NCBI GenBank assembly: GCA_007988785.1
Contig: BJUU01000013.1
Span: 18,769-82,768 of the forward strand
Length of the DNA: 64,000 nt
Direction of reading: 5' to 3'
Source of the DNA: Agrococcus baldri
GTDB lineage: Bacteria > Actinomycetota > Actinomycetes > Actinomycetales > Microbacteriaceae
The notes under the pieces are model-generated. The model ran no database searches. It saw only the letters and a program-made list of their open reading frames with translations, and was not told where the DNA came from. The position numbers were made by a program, and so were the translations under genes. This document shows, piece after piece, positions 8,226 to 17,234 of this stretch (position 1 is the first letter of the stretch; each line of letters starts with the position of its first letter).

Positions 8226-9989
8226 CTACGCGTCGGGCGTGATCGTCACCAGGTGGTGGCCCGAGGGCACCGTCTTGCCGATCGGGGCGTCGATCGCGGC
8301 GACCGTGCCGTCGACGGGGGAGGAGAGCGGCTGCTCCATCTTCATCGCTTCGAGCACCACGAGCAGGTCGCCCGCGACCACCCGGTCGCCGACGCCCACC
8401 GCCGCCTTCACGACCGTCGCCTGCATGGGCGAGACGATCGAGCCCGAGCCGGCGCCGCCGTCGAGCGCGCGGCGGGTGCGGCGGGGTGCGGGGCCCTTCG
8501 CATCCTTGGCGTCGGAGAAGAGCCGCTTGGGCATCGACACCGCGATGCGCTTGCCCTCTGCCTCGACCACGACGGTGCGGCGCGACTCCGGCCCGCCCAG
8601 CTCGCCCGGCTCGCCGGCCCACGCGGGGATGTCGTTCTCGAACTCGGTCTCGATCCACGAGGTGTAGATCGAGAACGGCTCGTCGCCCGTGGGCGCGAAG
8701 GCCTCGGTGTCGACGATCGCGCGATGGAAGGGCAGCACGGTCGGCAGCCCCTCGACCTCGAACTCGGCCAGCGCGCGGCGCGAGCGCTCGAGCGCCTCGG
8801 CGCGGTCGCGGCCCGTGACGATGAGCTTCGCGAGCATCGAGTCGAAGTTGCCGCCGATCGCGTCGCCGGCGACGACGCCGGAGTCGACGCGCACGCCGGG
8901 ACCGGTCGGGGCGCGGAAGATGCGCACCGGGCCGGGCTGCGGCATGAAGCCCGCACCCGCATCCTCGCCGTTGATGCGGAACTCGATCGAGTGGCCGCGC
9001 ACCTCGGGGTCGTCGTAGCCGAGGGCCTCGCCCTCGGCGATGCGGAACTGCTCGCGGACGAGGTCGATGCCCGTGACCTCCTCCGAGACCGGGTGCTCGA
9101 CCTGCAGCCGGGTGTTGACCTCGAGGAACGAGATCGTGCCGTCGGCGCCGATGAGGAACTCGCAGGTGCCCGCGCCGACGTACTCCGCCGCCCGCAGGAT
9201 CGCCTTCGAGGCGCGGCGCAGCTCGGCGTCCTGCGCTGCGGTGATGAAGGGCGCCGGTGCCTCCTCGACGAGCTTCTGGTGGCGGCGCTGCAGCGAGCAG
9301 TCGCGGGTCGAGACGACCACGACGTTGCCGTGCGCGTCGGCGAGGCACTGGGTCTCGACGTGGCGCGGCTTGTCGAGGTACTTCTCGACGAAGCACTCGC
9401 CGCGCCCGAAGGCGGCGACCGCCTCGCGGGTGGCGGAGTCGAACTGCTGCTCGACCTCGTCGCGCGTGAAGGCCACCTTGAGCCCGCGCCCGCCGCCGCC
9501 GAAGGCCGCCTTGATGGCGACGGGCAGGCCGTGCTCGTCGACGAACTCGAGCACCTCGGCGGCGCCGGAGACCGGCTCGATGGTGCCCGGCGCGAGCGGC
9601 GCGCCGACCGACTCGGCGATGTGGCGCGCCGAGACCTTGTCGCCGAGCTGCTCGATCGCCTCGGGGCTCGGGCCGATCCAGGTCAGGCCCGCGTCGATGA
9701 CGGCGCGCGCGAAGTCTGCGTTCTCCGCCAGGAACCCGTAGCCCGGGTGCACCGCATCCGCCCCCGAGCGCCGTGCGACCGAGAGGATCTTCTCGATCAC
9801 GAGGTAGCTCTCCGCGCTCGTCGAGCCGTTCAGCGCGTAGGCCTCGTCGGCCAGCTGCGCGTGCTGCGCATCGCGATCGGGATCGGCGTACACGGCGACC
9901 GAGCCGAGGCCCGCGTCGCGCGCGGCGCGGATGATGCGGACGGCGATCTCACCGCGGTTGGCGATCAGGACCTTCGTGATGCGGGGCAT
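8226..9989 (-). CDS. accA3: Acyl-CoA carboxylase alpha subunit (biotin carboxylase plus biotin carrier)
   Basis: ATP-dependent carboxylation of its own biotin, for transfer to acetyl- or propionyl-CoA by a separate carboxyltransferase. The 587 residues contain the biotin carboxylase N-domain ([19 protein letters not shown]), the ATP-grasp core ([35 protein letters not shown]) and the C-domain ([18 protein letters not shown]). A biotinyl domain follows, with the attachment lysine in EAMKME (Lys ~550). This is the fused alpha subunit typical of actinobacteria. The partner beta and epsilon subunits and the biotin ligase are encoded at 24178-26881. TAGGCT lies 8 nt before the ATG, so the transcript is probably leaderless. 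Confidence 0.95.
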   Translation of the reverse strand: MPRITKVLIANRGEIAVRIIRAARDAGLGSVAVYADPDRDAQHAQLADEAYALNGSTSAESYLVIEKILSVARRSGADAVHPGYGFLAENADFARAVIDAGLTWIGPSPEAIEQLGDKVSARHIAESVGAPLAPGTIEPVSGAAEVLEFVDEHGLPVAIKAAFGGGGRGLKVAFTRDEVEQQFDSATREAVAAFGRGECFVEKYLDKPRHVETQCLADAHGNVVVVSTRDCSLQRRHQKLVEEAPAPFITAAQDAELRRASKAILRAAEYVGAGTCEFLIGADGTISFLEVNTRLQVEHPVSEEVTGIDLVREQFRIAEGEALGYDDPEVRGHSIEFRINGEDAGAGFMPQPGPVRIFRAPTGPGVRVDSGVVAGDAIGGNFDSMLAKLIVTGRDRAEALERSRRALAEFEVEGLPTVLPFHRAIVDTEAFAPTGDEPFSIYTSWIETEFENDIPAWAGEPGELGGPESRRTVVVEAEGKRIAVSMPKRLFSDAKDAKGPAPRRTRRALDGGAGSGSIVSPMQATVVKAAVGVGDRVVAGDLLVVLEAMKMEQPLSSPVDGTVAAIDAPIGKTVPSGHHLVTITPDA

Positions 9990-10057
9990 GGTTCCTCAGC
10001 CTAAGCGGCGAAGCATGACGGATGCGTGCACTCGGCACACAGGACTGGGCGCATCCG

Positions 10058-10073
10058 TTGCGGAATCCCACAG
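10058..10073. promoter_or_regulatory. Operator-like element upstream of the carboxylase alpha gene
   Basis: A 16-bp imperfect palindrome. Read on the minus strand it is CTGTGGGATTCCGCAA, with half-sites TGTGG and CCGCA. It lies about 70 bp upstream of the alpha-subunit start. It differs at two positions from the element upstream of the beta-subunit gene (26065-26080) and has the same orientation relative to the carboxylase gene. A shared fatty-acid regulator, FasR-like in role, is inferred. No such regulator gene is identified here. Confidence 0.45.
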
Positions 10074-10139
10074 TCGCGATCGCGCGCGAGCGGGTGCGCA
10101 CCCTCCCGCTCGCGCGCCGCGGCGGCCTAGCATGAAGGG

Positions 10140-10952
10140 GTGGAACCGCTGCTGCTGCTCGCTGCCGAGTGGTGGTGGGTCGCCCCTGCCGGCGCGGGAG
10201 TCGGCACGCTCGGCGCGATCGGGGTGCGGCGCCGGCAGCGCTCCGGCCGACTGCTCGAGCTCACCGCGGCGCGGCAGGACGTGCGTGAGGCGCACCGCGA
10301 GGTGGCGCGCACCCGCGCGCACCTGAAGGTCGCGCAGGCCGAGCTGCTGCGAGCGCGGGCGGAGCAGCCCGCGGCGAGCGCGTTCGGCGCCGGGAGCGAG
10401 GCGAAGCGCCGCGTGCAGCTCGCGGATCGCGCCGCGAAGGCCGCGGTCGCCGACCTGCGCGTGCGGCGGGCATCGGTGCAGGCGGCGCGCGCGACGATGC
10501 CGCCCACCGGCGCCCCGATCGAGGCGATGCCGCTCGCCAGGCTCCGATCGGAGCACGATGCGCTCACGGCGCGCTGGATCGCCTACGAGACCGACCCCGC
10601 GCTCGCGATCGACGTGCCGGCGATGAGCGACGCCTCCTCGCCTGCGCTGCAGGCCTTCCTGCGGGCCCAGCAGGAGGCGACGCGGCTGCGGCCCGCCGAC
10701 CGGAGCGTGCGCATGTCGCCGCAGGAGTTCGCGGCCTATCGCGATGCGGTGCGGGAGGCGACGCGCGCGTTCGAGGCCGCGGAGCGCGACGCCCTGGGCC
10801 GGGCCGGGCGCGGCGAGCCGGCCGGCGAGCGCTCGGACTGGGGCGCGCTCGCGCAGGGGCTGCTCGACACGGCGCAGCAGGCGCTCGAGCGCTCGGCGCA
10901 GGTGTGGGAGCGGGCGGAGCGCGATCGCCGGCGCAGGCGTCGGGAGGACTGA
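10140..10952 (+). CDS. Hypothetical protein: N-terminal membrane segment plus long coiled coil
   Basis: 270 residues, no recognised family. An N-terminal hydrophobic stretch (about residues 2-27, ending in the basic RRRQR) is followed by an Ala/Arg/Glu-rich helical region (~30-125) that looks like a coiled coil: QDVREAHREVARTRAHLK, then AELLRARAEQ. A less ordered middle and a second charged helix (~200-270) ending in an Arg run complete it. The most likely topology is membrane anchored with a cytoplasmic coiled coil. The GTG start is chosen because TAGCAT lies 6 nt upstream, as in other leaderless genes here. Function unknown. Confidence 0.7.
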   Translation: MEPLLLLAAEWWWVAPAGAGVGTLGAIGVRRRQRSGRLLELTAARQDVREAHREVARTRAHLKVAQAELLRARAEQPAASAFGAGSEAKRRVQLADRAAKAAVADLRVRRASVQAARATMPPTGAPIEAMPLARLRSEHDALTARWIAYETDPALAIDVPAMSDASSPALQAFLRAQQEATRLRPADRSVRMSPQEFAAYRDAVREATRAFEAAERDALGRAGRGEPAGERSDWGALAQGLLDTAQQALERSAQVWERAERDRRRRRRED

Positions 10953-10998
10953 GCGCCGGCGGCCCTGGCCGCGACGCGCCGTGCATCCCGACTTGGTA

Positions 10999-11012
10999 AG
11001 TGAGCGCTCACT
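10999..11012. promoter_or_regulatory. TetR-type operator upstream of the ABC exporter operon
   Basis: A perfect 14-bp palindrome, AGTGAGCGCTCACT, within a longer imperfect one, 17 bp upstream of the TetR GTG. TGAGCGCTCA is a classic TetR-family half-site arrangement, and a further CACTTA half-site follows at once. Autoregulation of the regulator-exporter operon is inferred from the position. Confidence 0.7.
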
Positions 11013-11028
11013 CACTTAAGATTCCGCT

Positions 11029-11655
11029 GTGACCCCCAGCGCTCGACTCAGCGGCGACGATCGTCGCGCCCAGATCATCGAGGCCGTGACGCCCGCGGTG
11101 CTCGAGCACGGCGGTGCGATCACCAGCAGGCAGCTCGCCGAGGCGGCGGGGGTCGCCGAGGGCACGCTGTTCAAGGCGTTCGGCGACAAGGAGTCGCTGC
11201 TCACCGCGCTCACCGAGCACCACATGACCAACGACGACGCGGTCGCGGAGTTCACGAGCGACTCGCTCGAGGAGCTCGTGGCGACGCTCGTCGCCGTGCT
11301 GGTCGAGCGGATGCGCTTCATGTTCCAGCTGGTCGTGGCGCTCGGCCCGATCGCGCAGCGCGTCGCCGAGGGGCGCCGCGAGGCCTTCGACGAGTCGAAG
11401 CTCTGGATCGCCGCTCGCTTCGAGCCCTTCGAGTCGCAGCTCCGGGTGCCGCCGCTGGTGGCGGCCGAGGTGCTCCGTACGCTAGCCTGGTCGGCTGCCT
11501 CAGGCTGGGGCGAGCACAGCGCCGTGTCATCGGTCGATGACATCCTGCAGGTCCTGCTGCACGGCATCGTCCGCGCCGAGACCGCACCCGACCCATCTGC
11601 ACCCCAACACCCCGCCGTGACCACGGCATCCGCACCCGGGACCCAGAAGGCCTGA
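11029..11655 (+). CDS. TetR family transcriptional regulator of the exporter operon
   Basis: A 208-residue repressor-type protein. The N-terminal helix-turn-helix covers about residues 12-55 (RAQIIEAVTPAVLEHGGAI, then AEAAGVAEGTLFKAFGDKES). A divergent C-terminal ligand domain follows. The GTG start sits just downstream of a palindromic operator, and the stop is 3 nt before the first ABC exporter gene. The usual reading is ligand-relieved repression of the exporter and of itself. The ligand is unknown. The C-terminus ends in a Pro/Ala/Thr-rich tail of about 25 residues that looks disordered. Confidence 0.9.
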   Translation: MTPSARLSGDDRRAQIIEAVTPAVLEHGGAITSRQLAEAAGVAEGTLFKAFGDKESLLTALTEHHMTNDDAVAEFTSDSLEELVATLVAVLVERMRFMFQLVVALGPIAQRVAEGRREAFDESKLWIAARFEPFESQLRVPPLVAAEVLRTLAWSAASGWGEHSAVSSVDDILQVLLHGIVRAETAPDPSAPQHPAVTTASAPGTQKA

Positions 11656-11658
11656 ACC

Positions 11659-13383
11659 ATGCTCTGGAAGCTCATCGTCCGCTACGTGAAGCCCTCCTGG
11701 CTTCCCCTCATCCTCGTCGTGCTGTTCCAGTTCACGCAGTCTGTGCTCTCGCTCATGCTGCCGACGATCAACGCCGACATCATCAACGACGGCGTGCTCG
11801 CCGGCGACACCGACACCATCTGGCGGCTCGGCTTCCTGATGCTGGGCCTGAGCCTCGGCCAGGTGACCGCGAACATCCTCGCGATCCTGTTCGGCGCCCG
11901 CCTGGCGATGCGCGCCGGCCGCGATCTGCGCGGCGACATCTTCCGCTCGGTGAGCGACTACAGCGAGCAGGACGTGCAGCGCTTCGGCGCCGCGAGCCTC
12001 ATCACGCGCAACACGAACGACGTGCAGCAGGTGCAGATGCTCATCCTGATGAGCTGCACGATGCTGCTGTCGGCCCCCATGCTCGCGATCGGCGGCGTCA
12101 TCATGGCCATCCGCGCCGACGCGACGCTCTCGTGGCTGATCGCGGTCGCCGTGCCGCTCATGCTCGTCGTGCTCGGCATCATCGTCTCGCGCATGGTGCC
12201 GATCTTCCGGCAGCTGCAGGAGCGCATCGACGGCATCAACAAGGTGCTGCGCGAGCAGCTCACGGGCATCCGCGTCGTGCGCGCCTTCGTGCAGGAGCGC
12301 CGCGAGAAGGCGCGCTTCGCGGTCGCGAACGACAAGGTCACCGACGCCATGCTGCGCACCGGCAACCTGTTCGTGCTGATGTTCCCCATCATCATGCTGA
12401 TCGTCGAGCTCTCGTCGATCTCGGTCGTGTGGTTCGGCGCCGGCCTGGTCGATCAGGGCGAGCTCGAGATCGGCACGATGATGGCCTTCCTGCAGTACCT
12501 GATGCAGATCCTGATGGGCGTCATGATGGCGACCTTCATGACGATCATGATCCCCAGGGCGGCCGTCTCGGCGAAGCGCATCGGCGAGGTGCTCGACACC
12601 GAGCCGTCGATCGAGCGGGTGGCCCGCGGCGAGGCGATGCCGACGCCCGGCACCGTCGAGCTGCAGGATGTCGTCTTCCGGTACCCGGGCGCCGAGACCC
12701 CCGTGCTCGACGGCGTCTCGTTCAGGGCCGAGCCCGGCGAGACGCTCGCGATCATCGGCTCGACCGGTGCCGGCAAGACCACGCTCGTCAACCTCATCCC
12801 GCGCCTGTTCGACGCCACGGGCGGCCGCGTGCTGGTCGGCGGCGCCGACGTGCGGGACGTCGACGCCGAGACGCTCTGGCGCGGCATCTCGATCGTGCCG
12901 CAGCGGCCCTACCTCTTCGGCGGCACCGTCGCGAGCAACCTGCGCTACGGCAACGAGGAGGCCACCGACGAGCAGCTCTGGCGGGCGCTCGAGATCGCCC
13001 AGGCGGCCGGCTTCGTGCAGCAGATGGACGGGCAGCTCGAGGCGCGCATCGCGCAGGGCGGCACCAACGTCTCCGGCGGCCAGCGCCAGCGGCTGTCGAT
13101 CGCGCGAGCGCTCGTGGCCGAGCCCGACGTGCTCGTCTTCGACGACTCGTTCTCGGCGCTCGACCTGACGACGGATGCGCGCCTGCGGGCGGCGCTGACC
13201 GAGGCGGTGGGCGCGACCACGCAGATCGTCGTCGCGCAGCGGGTGTCGACGATCATCGACGCCGACCGCATCATCGTGCTCGAGGCCGGCAGGGTCGTCG
13301 GCACGGGCACCCATGACCAGTTGCTCGAGAGCAACGAGACGTACCGCGAGATCGTCGAATCGCAGATGGCTGTGGAGGCCTGA
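11659..13383 (+). CDS. ABC exporter half-transporter with degenerate ATP site (subunit A)
   Basis: A 574-residue type IV ABC exporter half: six membrane helices in ~1-300 and a nucleotide-binding domain in ~335-574. Walker A GSTGAGKT (~367) and signature VSGGQRQRLS are canonical. Walker B reads VLVFDDSFSALD, with Asp where the catalytic Glu should be, and the switch histidine is replaced by Gln (VVAQRVSTI). These are the features of the degenerate-site subunit of a heterodimeric exporter such as TM287 of TM287/288. The partner follows 1 nt downstream with the complementary changes. Likely role: multidrug or lipid export at the plasma membrane. Confidence 0.92.
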   Translation: MLWKLIVRYVKPSWLPLILVVLFQFTQSVLSLMLPTINADIINDGVLAGDTDTIWRLGFLMLGLSLGQVTANILAILFGARLAMRAGRDLRGDIFRSVSDYSEQDVQRFGAASLITRNTNDVQQVQMLILMSCTMLLSAPMLAIGGVIMAIRADATLSWLIAVAVPLMLVVLGIIVSRMVPIFRQLQERIDGINKVLREQLTGIRVVRAFVQERREKARFAVANDKVTDAMLRTGNLFVLMFPIIMLIVELSSISVVWFGAGLVDQGELEIGTMMAFLQYLMQILMGVMMATFMTIMIPRAAVSAKRIGEVLDTEPSIERVARGEAMPTPGTVELQDVVFRYPGAETPVLDGVSFRAEPGETLAIIGSTGAGKTTLVNLIPRLFDATGGRVLVGGADVRDVDAETLWRGISIVPQRPYLFGGTVASNLRYGNEEATDEQLWRALEIAQAAGFVQQMDGQLEARIAQGGTNVSGGQRQRLSIARALVAEPDVLVFDDSFSALDLTTDARLRAALTEAVGATTQIVVAQRVSTIIDADRIIVLEAGRVVGTGTHDQLLESNETYREIVESQMAVEA

Positions 13384-13384
13384 G

Positions 13385-15472
13385 ATGGCGGAGAACAAGA
13401 AGCTGACCCGCGAGGAGAAGATCGCGGCGCGCAAGGCACGCTTCGCGAAGCCCGAGGTCGAGCTGACCGAGGAGGAGCGCCTCGACGAGGAGCTCGCCGA
13501 GGCCGCGCGCCTGGGCGCCGGCGACTGGGAGGCCCCTCCCGGCAAGCCGAAGTCGTTCTGGTCCTCGGGGCGCCGCCTGCTCGGCATGATGCACCCCTAC
13601 CGCTGGTGGCTCGCGCTGGTGTTCGTGCTCGGCGCGATCGGCGTCGTGCTGGTCGTGCTCGGGCCGAAGATCCTGGGCGAGGCGACGAACGTCATCGTGC
13701 AGGGCTTCATCCAGCAGCAGATGCCGGCCGGCGCCACACAGGAGCAGATCGTCGAGGGCCTGCGGCAGTCCGGCCAGACCGACTTCGCCAACATGATCGA
13801 GCGCATGCCCGATCTGCAGCCAGGGCAGGGCATCGACTTCGAGGCGCTCGGCGGCATCCTGCTGCTCGTGCTCGGCGTCTACCTCGCCGGCGCGCTGTTC
13901 CAGTGGCTGCAGGGCTTCGTCGTGAACCAGGTCGTGCAGCGCACGGTGCAGCGCCTGCGCCACGACGTCGAGGAGAAGATCCACCGCCTGCCGCTGTCGT
14001 ACTACGACCGCACGCAGCGCGGCGAGCTGCTCTCGCGCGTGACGAACGATCTCGACAACGTCTCGCAGTCGGTCTCGCAGACCCTGTCGCAGATCGTCAC
14101 CGGCCTGCTGACGGTGATCGGCGTGCTCGTGATGATGCTGTCGATCAACGTCTGGCTCGCGCTCATCGCGCTCATCGCGGTGCCGCTCACCGGCGTCATC
14201 CTCGGCCTCGTGATGGGGCCGGCGCAGGGCCTGTTCAAGGAGCAGTGGAAGCGCACCGGCAAGCTGAACGCGATCGTCGAGGAGGCCTTCACCGGCCACG
14301 CCCTCGTCAAGGTGTTCGGCCGCGAGGAGGCCGTGCGCGCCCGCTTCGCCGAGCAGAACGATGCGGTGTTCGCCGCCTCGTTCAAGGCGCAGTTCATCTC
14401 CGGCCTGGTCTTCCCGCTGATGACCTTCGTCGGCAACATCGGCTACGTGCTCGTCGCCGTCGCCGGCGGGCTGTTCGTCGCGGCCGGGCAGATCCTGGTC
14501 GGCGACGTGCAGGCGTTCATCCAGTACTCGCAGCAGTTCTCGCAGAACCTGGGCCAGATCGGCCAGACGGTCACGATGGTGCAGTCGGGCGTCGCCAGCG
14601 CCGAGCGCGTCTTCGAGCTGCTCGACGCCGACGAGGAGGAGTCGGATGCGGGCGGCGTCGTGCCCGAGGCCGGCACCGGTCGCGTCACCTTCGAGCACGT
14701 GCGCTTCTCGTACACGCCCGAGAAGCCGCTCATCGAGGATCTCTCGCTCGAGGTCGAGCCCGGGCAGACGGTCGCGATCGTCGGCCCGACCGGCGCCGGC
14801 AAGACGACGCTCGTGAACCTGCTGATGCGCTTCTACGAGCTCGACGGCGGCCGCATCACGCTCGACGGCCTCGACACCGCGACGATGACGAGGGATGCGC
14901 TGCGTGCGCAGACGGGCATGGTGCTGCAGGACACGTGGCTGTTCGGCGGCACGATCCGCGAGAACATCGCCTACGGCAGGCCGGATGCCTCCGAGGAGGA
15001 GATCCTGGCCGCCGCCGAGGCGACCTACGTCGACCGCTTCGTGCACGCGCTGCCGGACGGCTACGACACCGTCATCGACGAGGAGGCCTCGAACCTCTCG
15101 GCCGGCGAGAAGCAGCTCGTCACCATCGCCCGCGCCTTCCTGGCGCAGCCGAGCGTGCTCATCCTCGACGAGGCGACCTCCTCGGTCGACACCCGCACCG
15201 AGCTGCTGCTGCAGCAGGCGATGGCAGCGCTGCGCACCGACCGCACCTCGTTCGTGATCGCGCACCGGCTCTCGACGATCCGCGACGCCGACCTCATCCT
15301 CGTGATGGAGGCGGGGCGCATCGTCGAGCAGGGCACGCACGACGAGCTCGTGGCGGCCGAGGGCGCCTACTGGCGGCTGCTCAACGCGCAGTTCGAGCAG
15401 GCGGCGACCGATCTCGACCTCGAGGACGAGCTGGAGCAGACCGGCACGATCCCGGTGCAGCAGACCACCTAG
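13385..15472 (+). CDS. ABC exporter half-transporter (subunit B, with catalytic Glu and switch His)
   Basis: A 695-residue half-transporter with a charged cytoplasmic N-terminal extension of about 60 residues, a membrane domain to ~400 and a nucleotide-binding domain to ~660. Walker A GPTGAGKT (~467), Walker B LILDEATSSVD with catalytic Glu, and switch His in IAHRLST (~626) are intact. The signature is NLSAGEKQ (~571) instead of LSGGQ. That altered signature pairs with the degenerate Walker B of subunit A, so the heterodimer has one consensus and one degenerate ATP site. An unusual polar insertion (~100-140) lies between the first two helices. The ATG follows the upstream stop directly. An acidic tail of about 30 residues ends the protein. 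Confidence 0.92.
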   Translation: MAENKKLTREEKIAARKARFAKPEVELTEEERLDEELAEAARLGAGDWEAPPGKPKSFWSSGRRLLGMMHPYRWWLALVFVLGAIGVVLVVLGPKILGEATNVIVQGFIQQQMPAGATQEQIVEGLRQSGQTDFANMIERMPDLQPGQGIDFEALGGILLLVLGVYLAGALFQWLQGFVVNQVVQRTVQRLRHDVEEKIHRLPLSYYDRTQRGELLSRVTNDLDNVSQSVSQTLSQIVTGLLTVIGVLVMMLSINVWLALIALIAVPLTGVILGLVMGPAQGLFKEQWKRTGKLNAIVEEAFTGHALVKVFGREEAVRARFAEQNDAVFAASFKAQFISGLVFPLMTFVGNIGYVLVAVAGGLFVAAGQILVGDVQAFIQYSQQFSQNLGQIGQTVTMVQSGVASAERVFELLDADEEESDAGGVVPEAGTGRVTFEHVRFSYTPEKPLIEDLSLEVEPGQTVAIVGPTGAGKTTLVNLLMRFYELDGGRITLDGLDTATMTRDALRAQTGMVLQDTWLFGGTIRENIAYGRPDASEEEILAAAEATYVDRFVHALPDGYDTVIDEEASNLSAGEKQLVTIARAFLAQPSVLILDEATSSVDTRTELLLQQAMAALRTDRTSFVIAHRLSTIRDADLILVMEAGRIVEQGTHDELVAAEGAYWRLLNAQFEQAATDLDLEDELEQTGTIPVQQTT

Positions 15473-15495
15473 GCCAGCACGGCCAGGTGCTCCGC

Positions 15496-15540
15496 TGGTC
15501 GAGGAGCGCCTGGCCGCAGGCCAGACGCGTCACGAGACCA
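15496..15540. repeat. Dispersed intergenic palindrome, type A (copy 1)
   Basis: A 45-bp imperfect inverted repeat between two convergent genes. The outer arms are TGGTC and GACCA, and the core is a perfect CTGGCC-GCA-GGCCAG. The flanking blocks TCGAGGAGCGC and GCGTCACGAGACC recur in the elements at 33286-33328 and 63948-63990. The core hairpin differs in each copy but stays self-complementary, as expected for a REP-like family. It may also end transcription of the exporter operon. Confidence 0.75.
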
Positions 15541-15551
15541 CCGCGCGGCGA

Positions 15552-16184
15552 TCAGCCCGTCAGCGCCGGCCATGCGACGCCCAGCTCGCGCGCGAGCCGC
15601 CGCACGGCGGGGATGCTCATCCCCACGACCGTGGAGGGATCGCCCTCGATGCGGTCGATGAAGGCGGCGCCGCGGCCGTCGATCGTGAAGGCGCCGGCGA
15701 CCTCCAGCGGCTCGCCGGTGGCGATGTAGGCGTCGATCTCGGCCTCGTCGATGTCGGGCGAGAAGTCGAGGTGCGTCGCCGTCGACGTGCCCGCGGAGTC
15801 CTGGATCCGCCCGTCGCGCACCCGCAGCATCCAGTGCCCGGAATGCAGGGTCGCCGAGCGGCCGCGCTGGGCGAGCCAGCGCTCGCGGGCGCGCTCGGGC
15901 GTGTGCGGCTTGCCGAGCATCCGGCCGCCCAGATCGAGCGATGAGTCGCCGCCGAGCACCAGGCCGTCGAAGCCGGTGAGCGCATCCTGGTCGAGCAGCG
16001 CCTCGGCCTTCGCGCGGGCCAGCAGCAGCACGTAGTCGGCGGGGGCGAGCGGGCCGTGCTCGGCCTCGTGCGAGGCGATCAGGACCTCCTCGTCGAGGTC
16101 GGTCGGCCGGACGAGCGGTTCGATGCCGGCCTGGCGCAGCAGCGCGAGCCGGGCGGGGGAGGCGGAGGCGAGGATGAGCTGCAC
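15552..16184 (-). CDS. maf: Maf family nucleotide pyrophosphatase
   Basis: A 210-residue house-cleaning nucleoside triphosphate pyrophosphatase of the Maf/YhdE class; hydrolyses non-canonical or methylated NTPs. The N-terminal LILASASPARLALLRQAGI motif, GGDSSLDLGGRMLGKP with the metal-binding Asp, and the C-terminal GAFTIDGRGAAFIDRIEGD are all present. The start is GTG at 16184 with GAGGA upstream. The longer frame before it has no family sequence. In many actinobacteria maf lies near the acyl-CoA carboxylase genes, but here it is separated from both carboxylase loci. Confidence 0.9.
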   Translation of the reverse strand: MQLILASASPARLALLRQAGIEPLVRPTDLDEEVLIASHEAEHGPLAPADYVLLLARAKAEALLDQDALTGFDGLVLGGDSSLDLGGRMLGKPHTPERARERWLAQRGRSATLHSGHWMLRVRDGRIQDSAGTSTATHLDFSPDIDEAEIDAYIATGEPLEVAGAFTIDGRGAAFIDRIEGDPSTVVGMSIPAVRRLARELGVAWPALTG

Positions 16185-16219
16185 TCGACGATCCTCGCAT
16201 CCGCTACGCCCCGGTCGGC

Positions 16220-16774
16220 TCAGCCCTCGGCGACCACCTGCGGCACATGCGGGGCGAGGCCGGCCAGCATGGTCAGCACCGCCTCGAGGTCGGCGCGCGT
16301 CGCGACCGTCGAGGCGCTCGCGCCGATCATCGCCAGCAGCGGCACGAGCGCGGCGGTGCGAGCGTGCGGCTCCGGCACCGCCTGCCGCCACAGCGCCTCG
16401 AGCGCCTCGAGCCGGGCGGCGTCGATGCGCTGCTGCACGGCGGCGGCCTCGGCGTCGGTCGCCGCCCACGCCCGCACCGCGCGCTCCAGCCCGTCCTCCG
16501 GCAGGTGGGCGATGAGCGTGCCCAGCTGCGCGATGGCGGCGGATGCCTCGAGCTCGCCGGTCTCGGCCGTCACGGTCGCGACGAGCTCGAGCTGCGCCCC
16601 CTCGTGGGCCTCGAGCACGCCGCGGCGCAGATCCCCGGCGCCGCGGAAGTGGTGGTGGAAGGAGCCCTTCGTGACCCCCAGGGCCGCGGCCAGCGGATCG
16701 ATGCGCACGGCGCGCTCGCCGCCATCGGCCAGCGCGGCCAGGCCCGCCGCGATCCAGTCGTTCCTGCTCGGCAT
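16220..16774 (-). CDS. TetR family transcriptional regulator
   Basis: A 184-residue regulator. The N-terminal helix-turn-helix is clear: IAAGLAALADGGERAVRIDP, then LGVTKGSFHHHFRGAGDL at about residues 32-50. An alpha-helical C-terminal domain with several Glu/Ala-rich helices follows. It is transcribed divergently from the DoxX-like gene across a 60-bp gap that holds a palindromic operator. The simplest model is repression of that membrane protein gene and of itself. The ATG has GGGAGCGGG just upstream. Ligand unknown. Confidence 0.9.
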   Translation of the reverse strand: MPSRNDWIAAGLAALADGGERAVRIDPLAAALGVTKGSFHHHFRGAGDLRRGVLEAHEGAQLELVATVTAETGELEASAAIAQLGTLIAHLPEDGLERAVRAWAATDAEAAAVQQRIDAARLEALEALWRQAVPEPHARTAALVPLLAMIGASASTVATRADLEAVLTMLAGLAPHVPQVVAEG

Positions 16775-16804
16775 CCCGCTCCCATCGTCCTCAGCGCTCT
16801 CGTT

Positions 16805-16827
16805 CCATACCGTACCGCATGGTATGG
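16805..16827. promoter_or_regulatory. Palindromic operator between tetR and doxX-like genes
   Basis: CCATACC and GGTATGG are 7-bp inverted half-sites around a 9-bp spacer that itself contains GTACCGCAT. The right half overlaps TATGGT (16823-16828), a -10 element 6 nt before the DoxX-like ATG. A repressor bound here would cover that promoter. The divergent TetR is the natural candidate. Confidence 0.6.
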
Positions 16828-16834
16828 TCGCGTC

Positions 16835-17197
16835 ATGTCCCCGCTGCTCCCGGATCCCGTCTGGCCGGTCGTCGTGCTGGCGGCCACCACCCTCGGCGAT
16901 GCCGCCATCTCGTGGAAGCCGGTCGCGTTCATCGCGCAGTGCTGGGAGGACGTGCGCGTGCCGCGCCGCCACTGGCGGCTGCTCGCCTGGCTGAAGATCG
17001 CCGCCGGCGCGGGCCTCATCGCGGGGCTCTGGATCCCGGTGCTGGGCCTCGTGACCACCGTGTGCCTCGTCGCCTACTTCATCGGCGCGATCACCTTCCA
17101 CATCCGCGCGCGCGACTTCGGCCGCAACCTCTTCGTCAACGCCACCGGCATGCTCATCATCTGCATCGCCGTGCTGCTCTGGTCGTTCCTGCTCTGA
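16835..17197 (+). CDS. DoxX-like four-helix membrane protein
   Basis: 120 residues with four hydrophobic segments (about 10-28, 46-64, 68-88 and 98-119). The order and motifs match the DoxX-like family: LGDAAISWKPVAF in the first helix, an amphipathic loop RVPRRHWRLLAWLKI, and LVAYFIGAITFHIRARDF. These are small integral membrane proteins of uncertain function, sometimes tied to redox stress. Expression is probably controlled by the divergent TetR. The start is leaderless by spacing. A short gap separates it from the downstream methyltransferase. Confidence 0.75.
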   Translation: MSPLLPDPVWPVVVLAATTLGDAAISWKPVAFIAQCWEDVRVPRRHWRLLAWLKIAAGAGLIAGLWIPVLGLVTTVCLVAYFIGAITFHIRARDFGRNLFVNATGMLIICIAVLLWSFLL

Positions 17198-17234
17198 GTG
17201 CAGGCGACGGCGCCGCATGCGGGAGGATGGAGGC

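Noticed and set aside
11659..15472. Second system as two independent homodimeric exporters
   Set aside because: The complementary ATP-site changes and 1-nt gap argue for one heterodimer.
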